A DNA stretch of 64,000 nt from NCBI RefSeq assembly GCF_001644605.1, contig NZ_CP011388.1, positions 2,880,501 to 2,944,500 on the forward strand. The letters run 5' to 3'. Below are positions 1-12,658 of the stretch, in pieces; position 1 is the stretch's first letter, and each line of letters opens with the position of its first letter. A program made the translations under genes and the position numbers. This stretch comes from Paenibacillus swuensis (GTDB lineage Bacteria > Bacillota > Bacilli > Paenibacillales > DY6). The notes under the pieces are model-generated. The model saw nothing but the letters and a program-made list of their open reading frames with translations. It made no database searches and had not been told where the DNA came from.

Positions 1-758
1 GTTTACGCCAAGGCATGACCGTAATCGTGCACAGCTCCATGAAAGCGTTGGGCGGCTGGGTTTGCGGAGGTCCGCAGGCGGTCATCGAATCTCTGCAACA
101 GGTGGTGGGTACGGAAGGCACATTGGTCATGCCGACGCAATCCGGCGATTTATCCGAGCCTTCCTATTGGAGCAGGCCTCCGGTGCCCACGGAGTGGTGG
201 GAGACCATACGCCGGGAAATGCCGGCCTATGATGCGGCGTTGACGACGACGCGAGGCGTCGGCATCCTGCCGGAAACGTTCCGCAAAGGCAGCGGCGTGC
301 TGCGAGGCGAACATCCGCAGCTGTCCTTCGCGGCGTGGGGAAAGCATGCGGAGCATGTGGTTTCCCCGCACGGCCTGCAGGACGGGCTGGGCGATGCTTC
401 GCCGCTCGGACGACTGTACGAGCTGGGCGCATTCGTGTTGATGCTCGGTGCCAAGCATGACAGCAATACGTCTTTGCATCTATCCGAATACCGCGCGTCC
501 TTCGCGGGGAAGAAGGAGATTATGCAAGGAGCGCCAGTGATGTCCGGCGGGGAGCGGCAATGGGTTGAGTACTTCGAGCTGGAGCTGGATAGTGATGATT
601 TTGAGGTGATCGGGGAAGCTTTTGGGCGGGAGAAGAAGGTTGTGCAGGTTGGCCAGGTAGCGGATGCCGCGTCCATGCTCATGCCTATGCGGGATTTGGT
701 CGATTACGGAGTCACATGGATTGAAGCGTTCCGCGGAACGCAAGAATCGGAAGGGTGA
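1..758 (+). CDS. AAC(3)-family N-acetyltransferase, 5' end cut by window edge
   Basis: The reading frame is already open at base 3, and the residues before the first in-window ATG (base 15) continue in frame, so the true start lies upstream and the gene is partial. The visible 247+ residues match the aminoglycoside 3-N-acetyltransferase fold. Near the visible N-terminus is VIVHSSMKALGGWVCGG, the acetyl-CoA loop of the family, followed by GTLVMPT, then LMLGAKHDSNTSLHLSEYRA, which carries the conserved His and Glu near the active site. Known members acetylate the 3-amino group of 2-deoxystreptamine aminoglycosides with acetyl-CoA in the cytoplasm. Chromosomal Bacillales homologues are often of unknown substrate, so resistance is not implied. 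The stop overlaps the region just before kapB, suggesting co-transcription. Confidence 0.85.
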   Translation, partial: LRQGMTVIVHSSMKALGGWVCGGPQAVIESLQQVVGTEGTLVMPTQSGDLSEPSYWSRPPVPTEWWETIRREMPAYDAALTTTRGVGILPETFRKGSGVLRGEHPQLSFAAWGKHAEHVVSPHGLQDGLGDASPLGRLYELGAFVLMLGAKHDSNTSLHLSEYRASFAGKKEIMQGAPVMSGGERQWVEYFELELDSDDFEVIGEAFGREKKVVQVGQVADAASMLMPMRDLVDYGVTWIEAFRGTQESEG

Positions 759-769
759 GTGAACACGAC

Positions 770-1162
770 ATGCAGAATCAGGACAAGGTTTCCCTATCAA
801 TTGGAGATATTGTAACTGCCACCTATAAGACCGGTGAATATATCGGGGAATTAACAGAGCTATCCTCGCCTAGGGGCGTCGTGAAGATCCTTGCGGTCAT
901 CAAGCACCCGACACAGGGCGATTTGCATCAGTTGTATGAGGCGGATGTGGCGATGTTCCATCAACGGAAGGCGCTCGCCTATACGGAGAAAGCACTGGTG
1001 CCTTTGAGCGCGATTCATCCTTACAGCGGCAGCATCCCCGGTTATAAAGAATCGTTGCAGAAGGCCGTGCAGCTGGAGATGGAAATGCTGAGCCGAACCG
1101 GAGATTGGGCGCGGCGGGCGCTTGAGCAGCTGGAAGAGCTGAAGAAAGATTACACATTCTAG
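770..1162 (+). CDS. kapB: Kinase-associated protein KapB (sporulation phosphorelay)
   Basis: A 130-residue protein resembling KapB, which in Bacillus subtilis supports KinB-dependent entry of signal into the sporulation phosphorelay. A small beta-rich N-terminal part (SIGDIVTATYKTGEYIGEL, then VVKILAVIKHPTQGDLHQ) is followed by a charged helical C-terminus (RRALEQLEELKKD). I see no signal peptide and no lipobox here, although the family was first called a lipoprotein. A GTG at 755 overlapping the upstream stop is an alternative start. ATG 770 is preferred because the purine-rich stretch at 749-758 sits too close to 755 to serve it. Tight coupling to the acetyltransferase suggests one transcript. 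Confidence 0.75.
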   Translation: MQNQDKVSLSIGDIVTATYKTGEYIGELTELSSPRGVVKILAVIKHPTQGDLHQLYEADVAMFHQRKALAYTEKALVPLSAIHPYSGSIPGYKESLQKAVQLEMEMLSRTGDWARRALEQLEELKKDYTF

Positions 1163-1218
1163 AGGCTTCCGGCATGCGCAATACATAGATTGACGGGACA
1201 AGCACAGGGGGTAAGGAC

Positions 1219-1791
1219 ATGTCTGTTGACCGCAGGAAGTTGATCGTGGAAGCTGCGAGTCATTCCTTCGCCAGATTCGGATACAAAGCGACAACGATGG
1301 ATCAGGTGGCCAAGATTGCCAATGTCGGCAAGGGGACCATATATACGTTTTTCACGAATAAGGAAGAGCTGTTCGACGAAATCATGCGCAATCTCATTCA
1401 GGACATGAAGCACGCGGCTGAAGAGGTGTATGACGAGAACGTGCCTTTTTTTGATAATTTGAACACTATTCTGTACAAAATGCTGGATTACCGCTCCACG
1501 CACGAGCTTGTGCTGAAGCTGTCCCACGAGGTCAAGGATATGGGAACGCTGATGGCGCAGGAAGCGATCGCCGCGTTAGAGAATGAAGTAGTCCGCTATA
1601 TCGAGCGGAAAGTGCAGCGGGCATTGGACCAGGGCGAGATCAAGCCGTGCGATCCGTATATGACCGCTTATGTGGTGGTCAAGCTGTATCTGGCGCTGGC
1701 TTCCGATTGGACAACCAACCATGAGCCGTTGAGCAAGCAGACGATCGCGGATTTGTTCCGATTGTATTTGAAAGAGGGATTGGCGACTTAG
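1219..1791 (+). CDS. TetR/AcrR-family transcriptional regulator
   Basis: A 190-residue one-domain regulator. Residues 5-50 form the TetR helix-turn-helix: ILxAA-type first helix (LIVEAASHSFARFGYKATT), then MDQVAKIANVGKGTIYTFFT, the recognition helix with the family's typical Y-x-F/HF pattern. The remaining ~140 residues are helical and variable, as expected for a ligand-binding and dimerisation domain. The start is ATG 1219 with a GGGGGTAAGGAC ribosome site. TetR genes often control a neighbouring transporter or fatty-acid gene, but none lies directly downstream: a terminator and a repeat-rich spacer follow. The target is therefore unknown. It may simply autoregulate or act elsewhere. Confidence 0.85.
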   Translation: MSVDRRKLIVEAASHSFARFGYKATTMDQVAKIANVGKGTIYTFFTNKEELFDEIMRNLIQDMKHAAEEVYDENVPFFDNLNTILYKMLDYRSTHELVLKLSHEVKDMGTLMAQEAIAALENEVVRYIERKVQRALDQGEIKPCDPYMTAYVVVKLYLALASDWTTNHEPLSKQTIADLFRLYLKEGLAT

Positions 1792-1805
1792 GTTGCATAG
1801 GACTG

Positions 1806-1838
1806 TGGTGAGGGAACTTGCTGCGGTCTTTTTTTGTG
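1806..1838 (+). terminator. Rho-independent terminator after the TetR gene
   Basis: GACTGTGG at about 1801-1808 can pair with CTGCGGTC (several G-T pairs) and is followed by a run of seven T. It closes the kapB/TetR unit. Confidence 0.5.
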
Positions 1839-1856
1839 TTTACAGGATCGGGAATG

Positions 1857-2045
1857 TTCTAACGAATCGTAACGACGCTTAGAAGACTTTTGGCAATGGT
1901 TATAATCTCTAACGAATCTAAATGACTCTTAGCGGGCTATTCGGAGCAAATCAGATGACCAAAATGCCTCTAAGAATGCATACGATTCGTTAGAAAATAA
2001 AGTATGGTGTTTTTTGACGTTAAGCATCGCTACGATTCGTTAGAA
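1857..2045. repeat. Four dispersed repeats, two in each orientation, upstream of the Ig-like gene
   Basis: The 385-base spacer 1792-2176 holds four copies of a roughly 28-base element. Two are forward (1857-1884, 1908-1932), starting TCTAACGAATC and ending CTTAG. Two are inverted (1969-1995, 2018-2045), ending GATTCGTTAGAA. The ends of a unit (TTCTAA and TTAGAA) are themselves inverted, so each unit may form a small hairpin. Related copies lie on the other side of the Ig-like gene. No coding potential is seen. Confidence 0.7.
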
Positions 2046-2120
2046 TGTCCCCCGCAATAAAGGGATATCAGTGGTAACAAATTAATATGTAAATAATTAG
2101 GAAAACCCTCAACTTTTGCG

Positions 2121-2167
2121 ACTCCCTGTCCGTTATATATAGTAGAAAATACGAACAGATAGGGAGT
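2121..2167 (+). promoter_or_regulatory. Possible hairpin covering the ribosome site of the Ig-like gene
   Basis: ACTCCCT (2121-2127) is the exact complement of AGGGAGT (2161-2167), which contains the Shine-Dalgarno sequence of the gene starting at 2177. If transcription starts upstream of 2121, the stem would mask the ribosome site. A TATATATA run lies between the arms and could instead be a -10 element, in which case only one arm is transcribed. Confidence 0.3.
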
Positions 2168-2176
2168 TACGAATCG

Positions 2177-4402
2177 ATGAATAAGTTTAGGTTGAAACGT
2201 CTGGCCGGTATGGTTCTCGTCCTGTGTATGATTTCTTCGTTGTTGGCGGGCATCTCCCCGGCACGTGCGGCAGAGGAAATAGTCCAAGGGGTGGAATTCA
2301 GCACCTATCCTTCGCCCCTTTATGTATATGTTGCGGATCAGACCTATTCGCTCCAGCTGTTAGCTACGATTGAGGGTCAGACCGCACGTAAGAACGTAAC
2401 GAATGATGCGATCTGGACCTCCAGCGAATCTTCTATAGTCAAGGTGGAGAAAGGCGTTCTGACAGCGTTAAAGCCCGGAACGGTTACGATCACAGCAACT
2501 TATAGCAATAAACAAAAGACCGTTACAATATATGCGAAACACTTGTTCAAACAATTCAAACTGACGAACCCGGGCTCCGCCTCGCCGGAGAATGCTTTAA
2601 CCGGTAAGGTGTCGGCCGAGTTGGGTCAAGGGCTCGAGTTGAATGCCAAGGCGGTTAATGACAGCGATGTTTCCAATAACGTTACTGACTCCGCGGTATG
2701 GAGCAGTTCCAACACTTCTGTATTCACGGTTGCCAAAGGGAAGATAACCACAGTCGGTGAAGGCACCGCCACACTGACAGCAGCATACAAAGGTATGGAA
2801 ACTCAGGTGGATGTCGAGGTTGGCAAACCTTATAAATCGGTGACCATACAGAACGCTTCCGGCACCGAGCCCATCCTTGAATATACGGTTGGTGAGTCGG
2901 ATTATCCGTTGAAAGCCGTAGCAGAATCGATCGCAGGTACATTTAAAGATGTTGCCGATACAGCGAAATGGACATCCAGTAATGCGGCCGTTGTTATGGT
3001 AGACAAGGGAATTTTGAAGCCCGTAGGCAAAGGCACCGCCAAAATTACGGTAGAATACCTGGGTGTTAAAGATGAGTTCAATCTAAATGTCCGCCTCAAA
3101 TACCAAGCGATGACGATGACTCCCGCGGAAGATATCTCTTTATTTGTCAGCGATATTCCTGTGACCTTCAGCGCGCAAGTGATGAATGATATAGCGGATG
3201 CGACGAACGCCGCGCCGGAGTGGAGTACTTCCGATCCGATCGTGGCCACGATTTCGACTACCGGTGTGGTAACCCCTAAATCGCCGGGAGTTGCAGTCAT
3301 CAAAGCATCCTATCTTGGCTTGAACAAGCAAATTACCGTCAACGTCATGCAGAACTTAACCGCGCCATTAGTTATAGAGCCGGAAGCTGTTGACACGTAT
3401 CGCGGTGACTCGGAGAAACTGCCTGTAGTGAAAGCGAAGACGATCACCGGCGAAAGCATGGATGTATCCAAAATCGTGAAGTGGACCTCCGATCAACCGG
3501 ACCTAGTCGAGATTACTAAGGACGGCAAGTGGTTGGCCAAAGCGAACGGAAGCGCGGTTCTGACTGCAAGCATTCGGAAATACACGGCAGCAGCGGATGC
3601 GGCTCCTTATGTATCCAAGTCGGTGAATGTAACCGTGAAGGAGAAAGCGCTGGCTTTAATTCCTTCTACCACTGTTTTATCCTTGTTCGCTGGGCAGGAA
3701 GTGGATTTACCCTCGGTGGACGCGGTTTTTGCGGACGGGGTTGAAGAGAACGTAAGCGCCAAGGTTACTTGGAAAACATCCTCCGACAACCTTTTGATCA
3801 AGGGAACAAAGGTTAAGGGGCTTGTCGGTTCCAAAGTTACACTTACCGCATGCTATATGAACAAGAGCGTCAACATCCCGGTTACGATCGAAGATCGGAT
3901 TCTGACTTATGAGATTGAACCGGAGACATTGGTTATCTATCCGGGCAAAACGCAGTCCATTAAAGTGACAGGCTACACCAATACCGGCAAAAAGCTGTCC
4001 GTCGGAAGCAAAATCAAATGGACCATCGGCAACACCAATGTAGCTATCGTGAAGGGAGCAAGCGTCAAGGGCTTGATTGAAGGCGCGACCGTTGTGCGCG
4101 GAACGTATCAGGGGAAACTTCTCGAAGTTCCAGTGACCGTTTACCTCCGATTGCAAAAGCTGACCCTCGCCGAGAAATCCGCCAAGCTGAGCTCGGGTTC
4201 GTCGGTTACACTGAAAGTGAACGCCGTGTTCGATACCGGCCGCACAGTGGATGTCAGCCCGCTGGTCACATGGGTTAGCTCCAACAGCGCTTCGGTTACG
4301 GTGAAGGACGGCGTCGTCACAGCCGTGAAGAAAGGCTCCGCCACGATCAAGGCAATTTATCAGAACAAGTATGTTACGTTCCGCGTGATGGTTTATGCTT
4401 AG
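2177..4402 (+). CDS. Secreted protein with eight bacterial Ig-like (Big_2) repeats
   Basis: A 741-residue exported protein. Residues 1-31 are a signal peptide (Lys/Arg-rich start, hydrophobic core, then ARAAEE). The rest is built of about eight modules of 80-90 residues. Each carries the Big_2 signature W[TS]SS or variant (AIWTSSESS, AVWSSSNTS, AKWTSSNAA, PEWSTSDPI, VKWTSDQPD, VTWKTSSDN, IKWTIGNTN, VTWVSSNSA), followed by a G-x-G/A-T-hydrophobic-A-x-Y strand. Such modules usually form cell-surface stalks or adhesins. No SLH domain, LPXTG, transmembrane anchor or enzyme domain is visible, so the protein is either released or held non-covalently. It stands alone, bracketed by repeats, with a terminator shared with the convergent hydrolase gene. 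Its function is unknown beyond surface or matrix structure. Confidence 0.85.
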   Translation: MNKFRLKRLAGMVLVLCMISSLLAGISPARAAEEIVQGVEFSTYPSPLYVYVADQTYSLQLLATIEGQTARKNVTNDAIWTSSESSIVKVEKGVLTALKPGTVTITATYSNKQKTVTIYAKHLFKQFKLTNPGSASPENALTGKVSAELGQGLELNAKAVNDSDVSNNVTDSAVWSSSNTSVFTVAKGKITTVGEGTATLTAAYKGMETQVDVEVGKPYKSVTIQNASGTEPILEYTVGESDYPLKAVAESIAGTFKDVADTAKWTSSNAAVVMVDKGILKPVGKGTAKITVEYLGVKDEFNLNVRLKYQAMTMTPAEDISLFVSDIPVTFSAQVMNDIADATNAAPEWSTSDPIVATISTTGVVTPKSPGVAVIKASYLGLNKQITVNVMQNLTAPLVIEPEAVDTYRGDSEKLPVVKAKTITGESMDVSKIVKWTSDQPDLVEITKDGKWLAKANGSAVLTASIRKYTAAADAAPYVSKSVNVTVKEKALALIPSTTVLSLFAGQEVDLPSVDAVFADGVEENVSAKVTWKTSSDNLLIKGTKVKGLVGSKVTLTACYMNKSVNIPVTIEDRILTYEIEPETLVIYPGKTQSIKVTGYTNTGKKLSVGSKIKWTIGNTNVAIVKGASVKGLIEGATVVRGTYQGKLLEVPVTVYLRLQKLTLAEKSAKLSSGSSVTLKVNAVFDTGRTVDVSPLVTWVSSNSASVTVKDGVVTAVKKGSATIKAIYQNKYVTFRVMVYA

Positions 4403-4440
4403 AATCTGAAGAAAATGAGCTCTATATACTTCTATCTCAG

Positions 4441-4579
4441 ATCTAACGAATCAAGATAGCGCTATTTAGGGTACTCAGCCGCTAAAGGGTATGTTCTAAT
4501 CCCAATAGTGATACCACGATTCGTTAGAATTTTAAAATGCGATTTATTAGCCGAATAGCGTTACCACGATACGTTACAG
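4441..4579. repeat. Three further copies of the CTAACGAATC element downstream of the Ig-like gene
   Basis: One forward copy (4441-4469, starting ATCTAACGAATC) and two inverted copies (about 4494-4530 ending GATTCGTTAGAATT, and 4547-4579 ending in the diverged GATACGTTACAG). Their inner parts (GATAGCGCTATT, GTTACCAC) differ from the upstream set, suggesting two subfamilies. Confidence 0.65.
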
Positions 4580-4585
4580 AAACGA

Positions 4586-4617
4586 AAGGGAGTCTCCGCA
4601 ATAGCGAAGGCTCCCTT
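4586..4617. terminator. Bidirectional terminator between the Ig-like and SGNH genes
   Basis: AAGGGAG (4586-4592) pairs with CTCCCTT (4611-4617). It lies between two convergent stop codons, with an A/T-rich tract on each side. Confidence 0.6.
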
Positions 4618-4636
4618 AATCGTTTAAACAAATTGA

Positions 4637-5863
4637 CTATTTATTAATATAGATCGTTTGGCTCTTCCCTGAAAAATAAAGCTTGAACCCCAATCCCTCC
4701 GTAAGCAGGCGAAGCGGCACATAGGTTTTCCCTTGTACGAACCGAACCGGGGACGTTACCGCGACCGTCTTGCCGTTCACGATCATTGTCTTCGCGCCGC
4801 CCTTCAGCTTGACAACCTTCCCGCCGTACGTGACGACGGTGCTCTTGGAAGCCGCATCCCAGCGAGTTTTGGCGCCGAGCGCATCGGTAATTTCTTTAAT
4901 AGAAACCGAGGTTGTTCCGTTCACCACGATCGGTTTGTAGGGGCTGACGATCTCTTTGCCGGCCGCGACGACAGCGGGTTTAGCAGGATCGGTTAATGTG
5001 TTGTATTTCCCCCATATGGTTTCGGCAAAGGCTTTGGCCATCGCTTCATAGCCGGACTGGTTGGGATGTATGTCCCGGTTCATCACGATATGGGTGAATT
5101 CCCCTTCACGTCCCTCGAAGGCTTTCCCCACAGGAACAATGACCGGCTTCGGACCCGTGGTTTGGGAAGCGGCAACCTCCTCCATCGTTAAGGCAAACAG
5201 ATCCGTAACCACCGACAATTCAGCGTAAGCATCCTTGTTTACGAATTCAGGCAGCGGTTGATATTGATCGGAAAGGACGATTTCGGCCGTCGGGTTCAAG
5301 GTGCGTAACATGCGCAAGATCTCTACGATATCCCGTTTGTAGTTATCCAATATAGCTGGAACCTCAGCTGCAATGGTATCAATTCGGTTAAAATCATAGC
5401 CGATAGTCTCTAGTAAATTGAGGAAATCATTGCCCCCAATCGTAACCGTAATTAAGGTAGCGGACTGCAGCTCCTTCTTTACCTCAGCCGTCTGTCCCGC
5501 GCGTTTGTCGGCCAAGTCACCGGAGAGTTCCGGCTGAATTTCGCCTGCTGTAATTGTGAGATCCTCTGCAATAGCGGCTATGTATTTCTTCAATCCACTC
5601 GTGGTCAGCCCATTAATCCCGTAATTCTTCACCTCGGTCATACCGTGGTACAAAGCCTGTTCATAGAGCCGTTCCACAAAGCCGTAAGGCGCGGAATCCG
5701 CTGTATAACCTGGCTCATAGCCGACCGTGAGGGAATCGCCCAAGGCTACATATTCAATGTTCTGGCTGGTTGGATTCTTAACGGGAGCCGCGGTCACGGC
5801 TGAAGTAAGCAAAGCGGTTAGAACCAACGACACAGCGCCTGCACTCAGTACCTTTGTTAACAT
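4637..5863 (-). CDS. Secreted SGNH/GDSL hydrolase with C-terminal stalk (copper-amine-oxidase-like) domain
   Basis: A 408-residue exported esterase/lipase-type protein. The start chosen is ATG 5863, preceded by AAGGAAGTGG. An upstream in-frame ATG adds 26 residues that do not look like a signal peptide. Residues 1-26 form the signal peptide (LTALLTSAVTAA). The SGNH blocks are intact: GDSLTVGY with the nucleophile Ser, a Gly in NYGINGLTTSG, GGNDF with Asn, and DIHPNQSGY with the catalytic Asp and His. The last ~110 residues (VNGTTSVSIKEITDALGAKTRWD onward, with YVPLRLLTEGLG) are the stalk domain common on Paenibacillus surface proteins. The substrate cannot be told. It is convergent with the Ig-like gene. 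Confidence 0.85.
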   Translation of the reverse strand: MLTKVLSAGAVSLVLTALLTSAVTAAPVKNPTSQNIEYVALGDSLTVGYEPGYTADSAPYGFVERLYEQALYHGMTEVKNYGINGLTTSGLKKYIAAIAEDLTITAGEIQPELSGDLADKRAGQTAEVKKELQSATLITVTIGGNDFLNLLETIGYDFNRIDTIAAEVPAILDNYKRDIVEILRMLRTLNPTAEIVLSDQYQPLPEFVNKDAYAELSVVTDLFALTMEEVAASQTTGPKPVIVPVGKAFEGREGEFTHIVMNRDIHPNQSGYEAMAKAFAETIWGKYNTLTDPAKPAVVAAGKEIVSPYKPIVVNGTTSVSIKEITDALGAKTRWDAASKSTVVTYGGKVVKLKGGAKTMIVNGKTVAVTSPVRFVQGKTYVPLRLLTEGLGFKLYFSGKSQTIYINK

Positions 5864-6003
5864 AGATTCCACTTCCTTAGGATAGATTAGCAAAAAATGA
5901 CATACCTCCATTATACAAAAAAGGGACTGCGAAAAGTGCAAATTTATTATTTTCTGACGAGGCGTGTAAGCATTTATTAATCAACCACATAAAAAATATT
6001 AAA

Positions 6004-6032
6004 TTGCCATGCCATTTTGGCGGTGTTAAAAT
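6004..6032 (+). promoter_or_regulatory. Probable sigma-A promoter of gltB
   Basis: TTGCCA (6004-6009), a 17-base spacer and TAAAAT (6027-6032) lie 100 bases before the gltB start. The 5864-6131 spacer shows no clear riboswitch. Confidence 0.45.
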
Positions 6033-6131
6033 AGTATAAACTTATTACGCGTATAGAGAATATTGCGAAAATTCCGTTTTTTAACACAATGCTTATGATG
6101 CCAACAATTCATAGATGGGAAGGTTGACACA

Positions 6132-10730
<4,599 letters not shown>

Positions 10731-10739
10731 ACGAATATG

Positions 10740-10776
10740 AACTCCCCGGTTCTTAGTGAACCGGGGAGTTTTTTTG
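10740..10776 (+). terminator. Strong terminator after gltB
   Basis: A perfect 13-bp stem (10740-10752 with 10758-10770, GC-rich core CCCCGG) with a 5-base loop, followed by seven T. Confidence 0.92.
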
Positions 10777-10903
10777 CGCCGACAGCATGAAAATCGCCTG
10801 AACATGGTGGGAGAATCGTCTGATTCGACGCAGTGCTATATTCCATTTTGCTAAAATTAGATAAACTAAAAGGAAATAAGTTCCTGTGGTGGAGTGTGAC
10901 ATT

Positions 10904-12658
10904 GTGAAAAGAAAGCGCTTTAAAATCCCTGTGCCCTATACGTTACGCAACCGCATGATGATCATGCAGATTACAGCCATTCTGGTACCGGTGTTACTTA
11001 TCGGCAGTATGTCCTACGTGGCGATCTATCACATTCTGGAGAATAAGATTCAACGAGGCGTGGAGCTCAATTTGAAGCAGGTACGGTCCAAGCTTGAGAC
11101 AACACTGGATAATATGAATTACGTCACCAAACAGCAAGCGCTTGATGAGCGAACCGTTAACCTGCTTCAAGCGTATCGGAATGCCGACAAATATGATCGG
11201 TATCTGATCAAGCGGGAATTTGACTCCCGCATGCTGCTGATGAAGAACACGAATCCCGACATCGGCATGTTGTTCTTCTACTTTCCGGGAGAGGAAGGCG
11301 TCCTGTTCGAGAATCCGACCGTTCGGCTGGAGAGGGACCCGAGAACATTTCCACTGTTATCCCAGCATGAGGCCCAAGGATACAATGTCTATGGACCCCA
11401 TGAATCCATGGATGGCAATCCAGGACTGGTTATCTCCTTTCTTCGCAAAGTGCAGCCGGACAATCCCGGGCTACATCAGGGTTATTTCTATTTGGAGACG
11501 AAATTTCCTCTGTCTGAGAGCCTGATTCATCATCAGCAGTATGGCATGGCGGTAAAGCACGTGCTGGCGAATCAAGCCGGAAAGATCGTGTTCACCGAAC
11601 GTCCCGAAGCCTATCCGCAAGGGAATCAATTAATTGACGCTGTTAAAAAACATTATGACAAGGATCACCGAATGTACCTGTTTCATGAAACCAGTTCGCA
11701 AGGCTGGACCATAACGGCTTCCGTAAGCCGATCCGAGCTTAGAGGAGAAATCTATTCCTGGCTGACGAATTTCACAATCATTCTCGTCTTCTCCGTCCTG
11801 CTCGGTTTCTTCCTGGCGCGGCAAACCTGGCGAATGATTGTGGACAAGCTGGGATCGTTCAAGAAAGAGATTGAACAGGTTGCAAACGGTTCGTTCCAAG
11901 AGCCTCCCCAGATGCTGGACGTTATGGAATTCGACGATCTGATTTTGAAATTTGATCATATGAGAGAACGTCTGCTGCACTTGATGGAAGTCGTGGCGGA
12001 GAAGGAGAAGAATAAGCGGGACCTGGAAGTGGAGAAGCTGAAGTACCAGATTAATCCTCATTTCATCCATAATACGCTGAATACCATTCAATGGATCGCG
12101 AGGTTGAACAAGCAACACGAAATTGATCATCTCATCGCCGTGTTCACCAGACTGTTGCACTATAACTTGGGGAAGGAAGGGGAGATGATACGTCTGCGTG
12201 AGGAAATTCAAGCCATCACCGACTATGTGGAGCTGCAGCGGATTCGGTATCAATTCCATTTCCAGGTGCTGTTTGAAATTCCCGAGGAAGCCGCAGATAT
12301 ATACATTCCGGGTTTCCTCTTGCAACCGTTAGTGGAGAACTCCATGTATCATGGTTTTACGCAATCGGATGGTTCCATCACGATCGAAGTCAGCCGACAG
12401 GCGGAAGAATGGATTGTGGAAGTGCGCGACAACGGTCAAGGGATAAGTGAGGAAGATATCGCGCGCTTGTTCGTTGACGAGCCCTCCCGCCGTAAGTCGG
12501 GACTCGGCATCGGTCTAAGCTTCGTGGACCGGACTTTAAAGAACCGTTACGGCGATACGTACGGCTTGCAGGTTTCCAGCACGGTCGGCGAGGGGACAAC
12601 GATGCGTATACGCATTCCTGTCTTTCCTGTTCAAGAACTAGGAGGAGAGAAATCATGA
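10904..12658 (+). CDS. YesM-type sensor histidine kinase
   Basis: A 584-residue membrane kinase of the YesM/LytS-like class. The N-terminus has a transmembrane helix (MIMQITAILVPVLLIGSMSYV), then a ~270-residue extracellular sensor domain, a second helix (FTIILVFSVLLGFFLA), a HAMP linker, and a His-kinase domain. H386 in INPHFIHNTLN is the likely phosphorylation site. The ATP-binding domain has the N box (LVENSMYHGF), G1 box (VRDNGQGIS) and a GLGIGL box. GTG 10904 is chosen because GGTGGAG sits nine bases upstream; GTG 10886 is an alternative. The stop overlaps the response-regulator start (ATGA), so the two are translated together. The context (sugar ABC importer, glycoside hydrolase) suggests it senses an oligosaccharide or a bound solute-binding protein. 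Confidence 0.93.
   Translation: MKRKRFKIPVPYTLRNRMMIMQITAILVPVLLIGSMSYVAIYHILENKIQRGVELNLKQVRSKLETTLDNMNYVTKQQALDERTVNLLQAYRNADKYDRYLIKREFDSRMLLMKNTNPDIGMLFFYFPGEEGVLFENPTVRLERDPRTFPLLSQHEAQGYNVYGPHESMDGNPGLVISFLRKVQPDNPGLHQGYFYLETKFPLSESLIHHQQYGMAVKHVLANQAGKIVFTERPEAYPQGNQLIDAVKKHYDKDHRMYLFHETSSQGWTITASVSRSELRGEIYSWLTNFTIILVFSVLLGFFLARQTWRMIVDKLGSFKKEIEQVANGSFQEPPQMLDVMEFDDLILKFDHMRERLLHLMEVVAEKEKNKRDLEVEKLKYQINPHFIHNTLNTIQWIARLNKQHEIDHLIAVFTRLLHYNLGKEGEMIRLREEIQAITDYVELQRIRYQFHFQVLFEIPEEAADIYIPGFLLQPLVENSMYHGFTQSDGSITIEVSRQAEEWIVEVRDNGQGISEEDIARLFVDEPSRRKSGLGIGLSFVDRTLKNRYGDTYGLQVSSTVGEGTTMRIRIPVFPVQELGGEKS

Noticed and set aside
15-758. Aminoglycoside resistance determinant
   Set aside because: The fold is AAC(3)-like, but chromosomal homologues often do not confer resistance, the gene is cut by the window edge, and no mobile element surrounds it.
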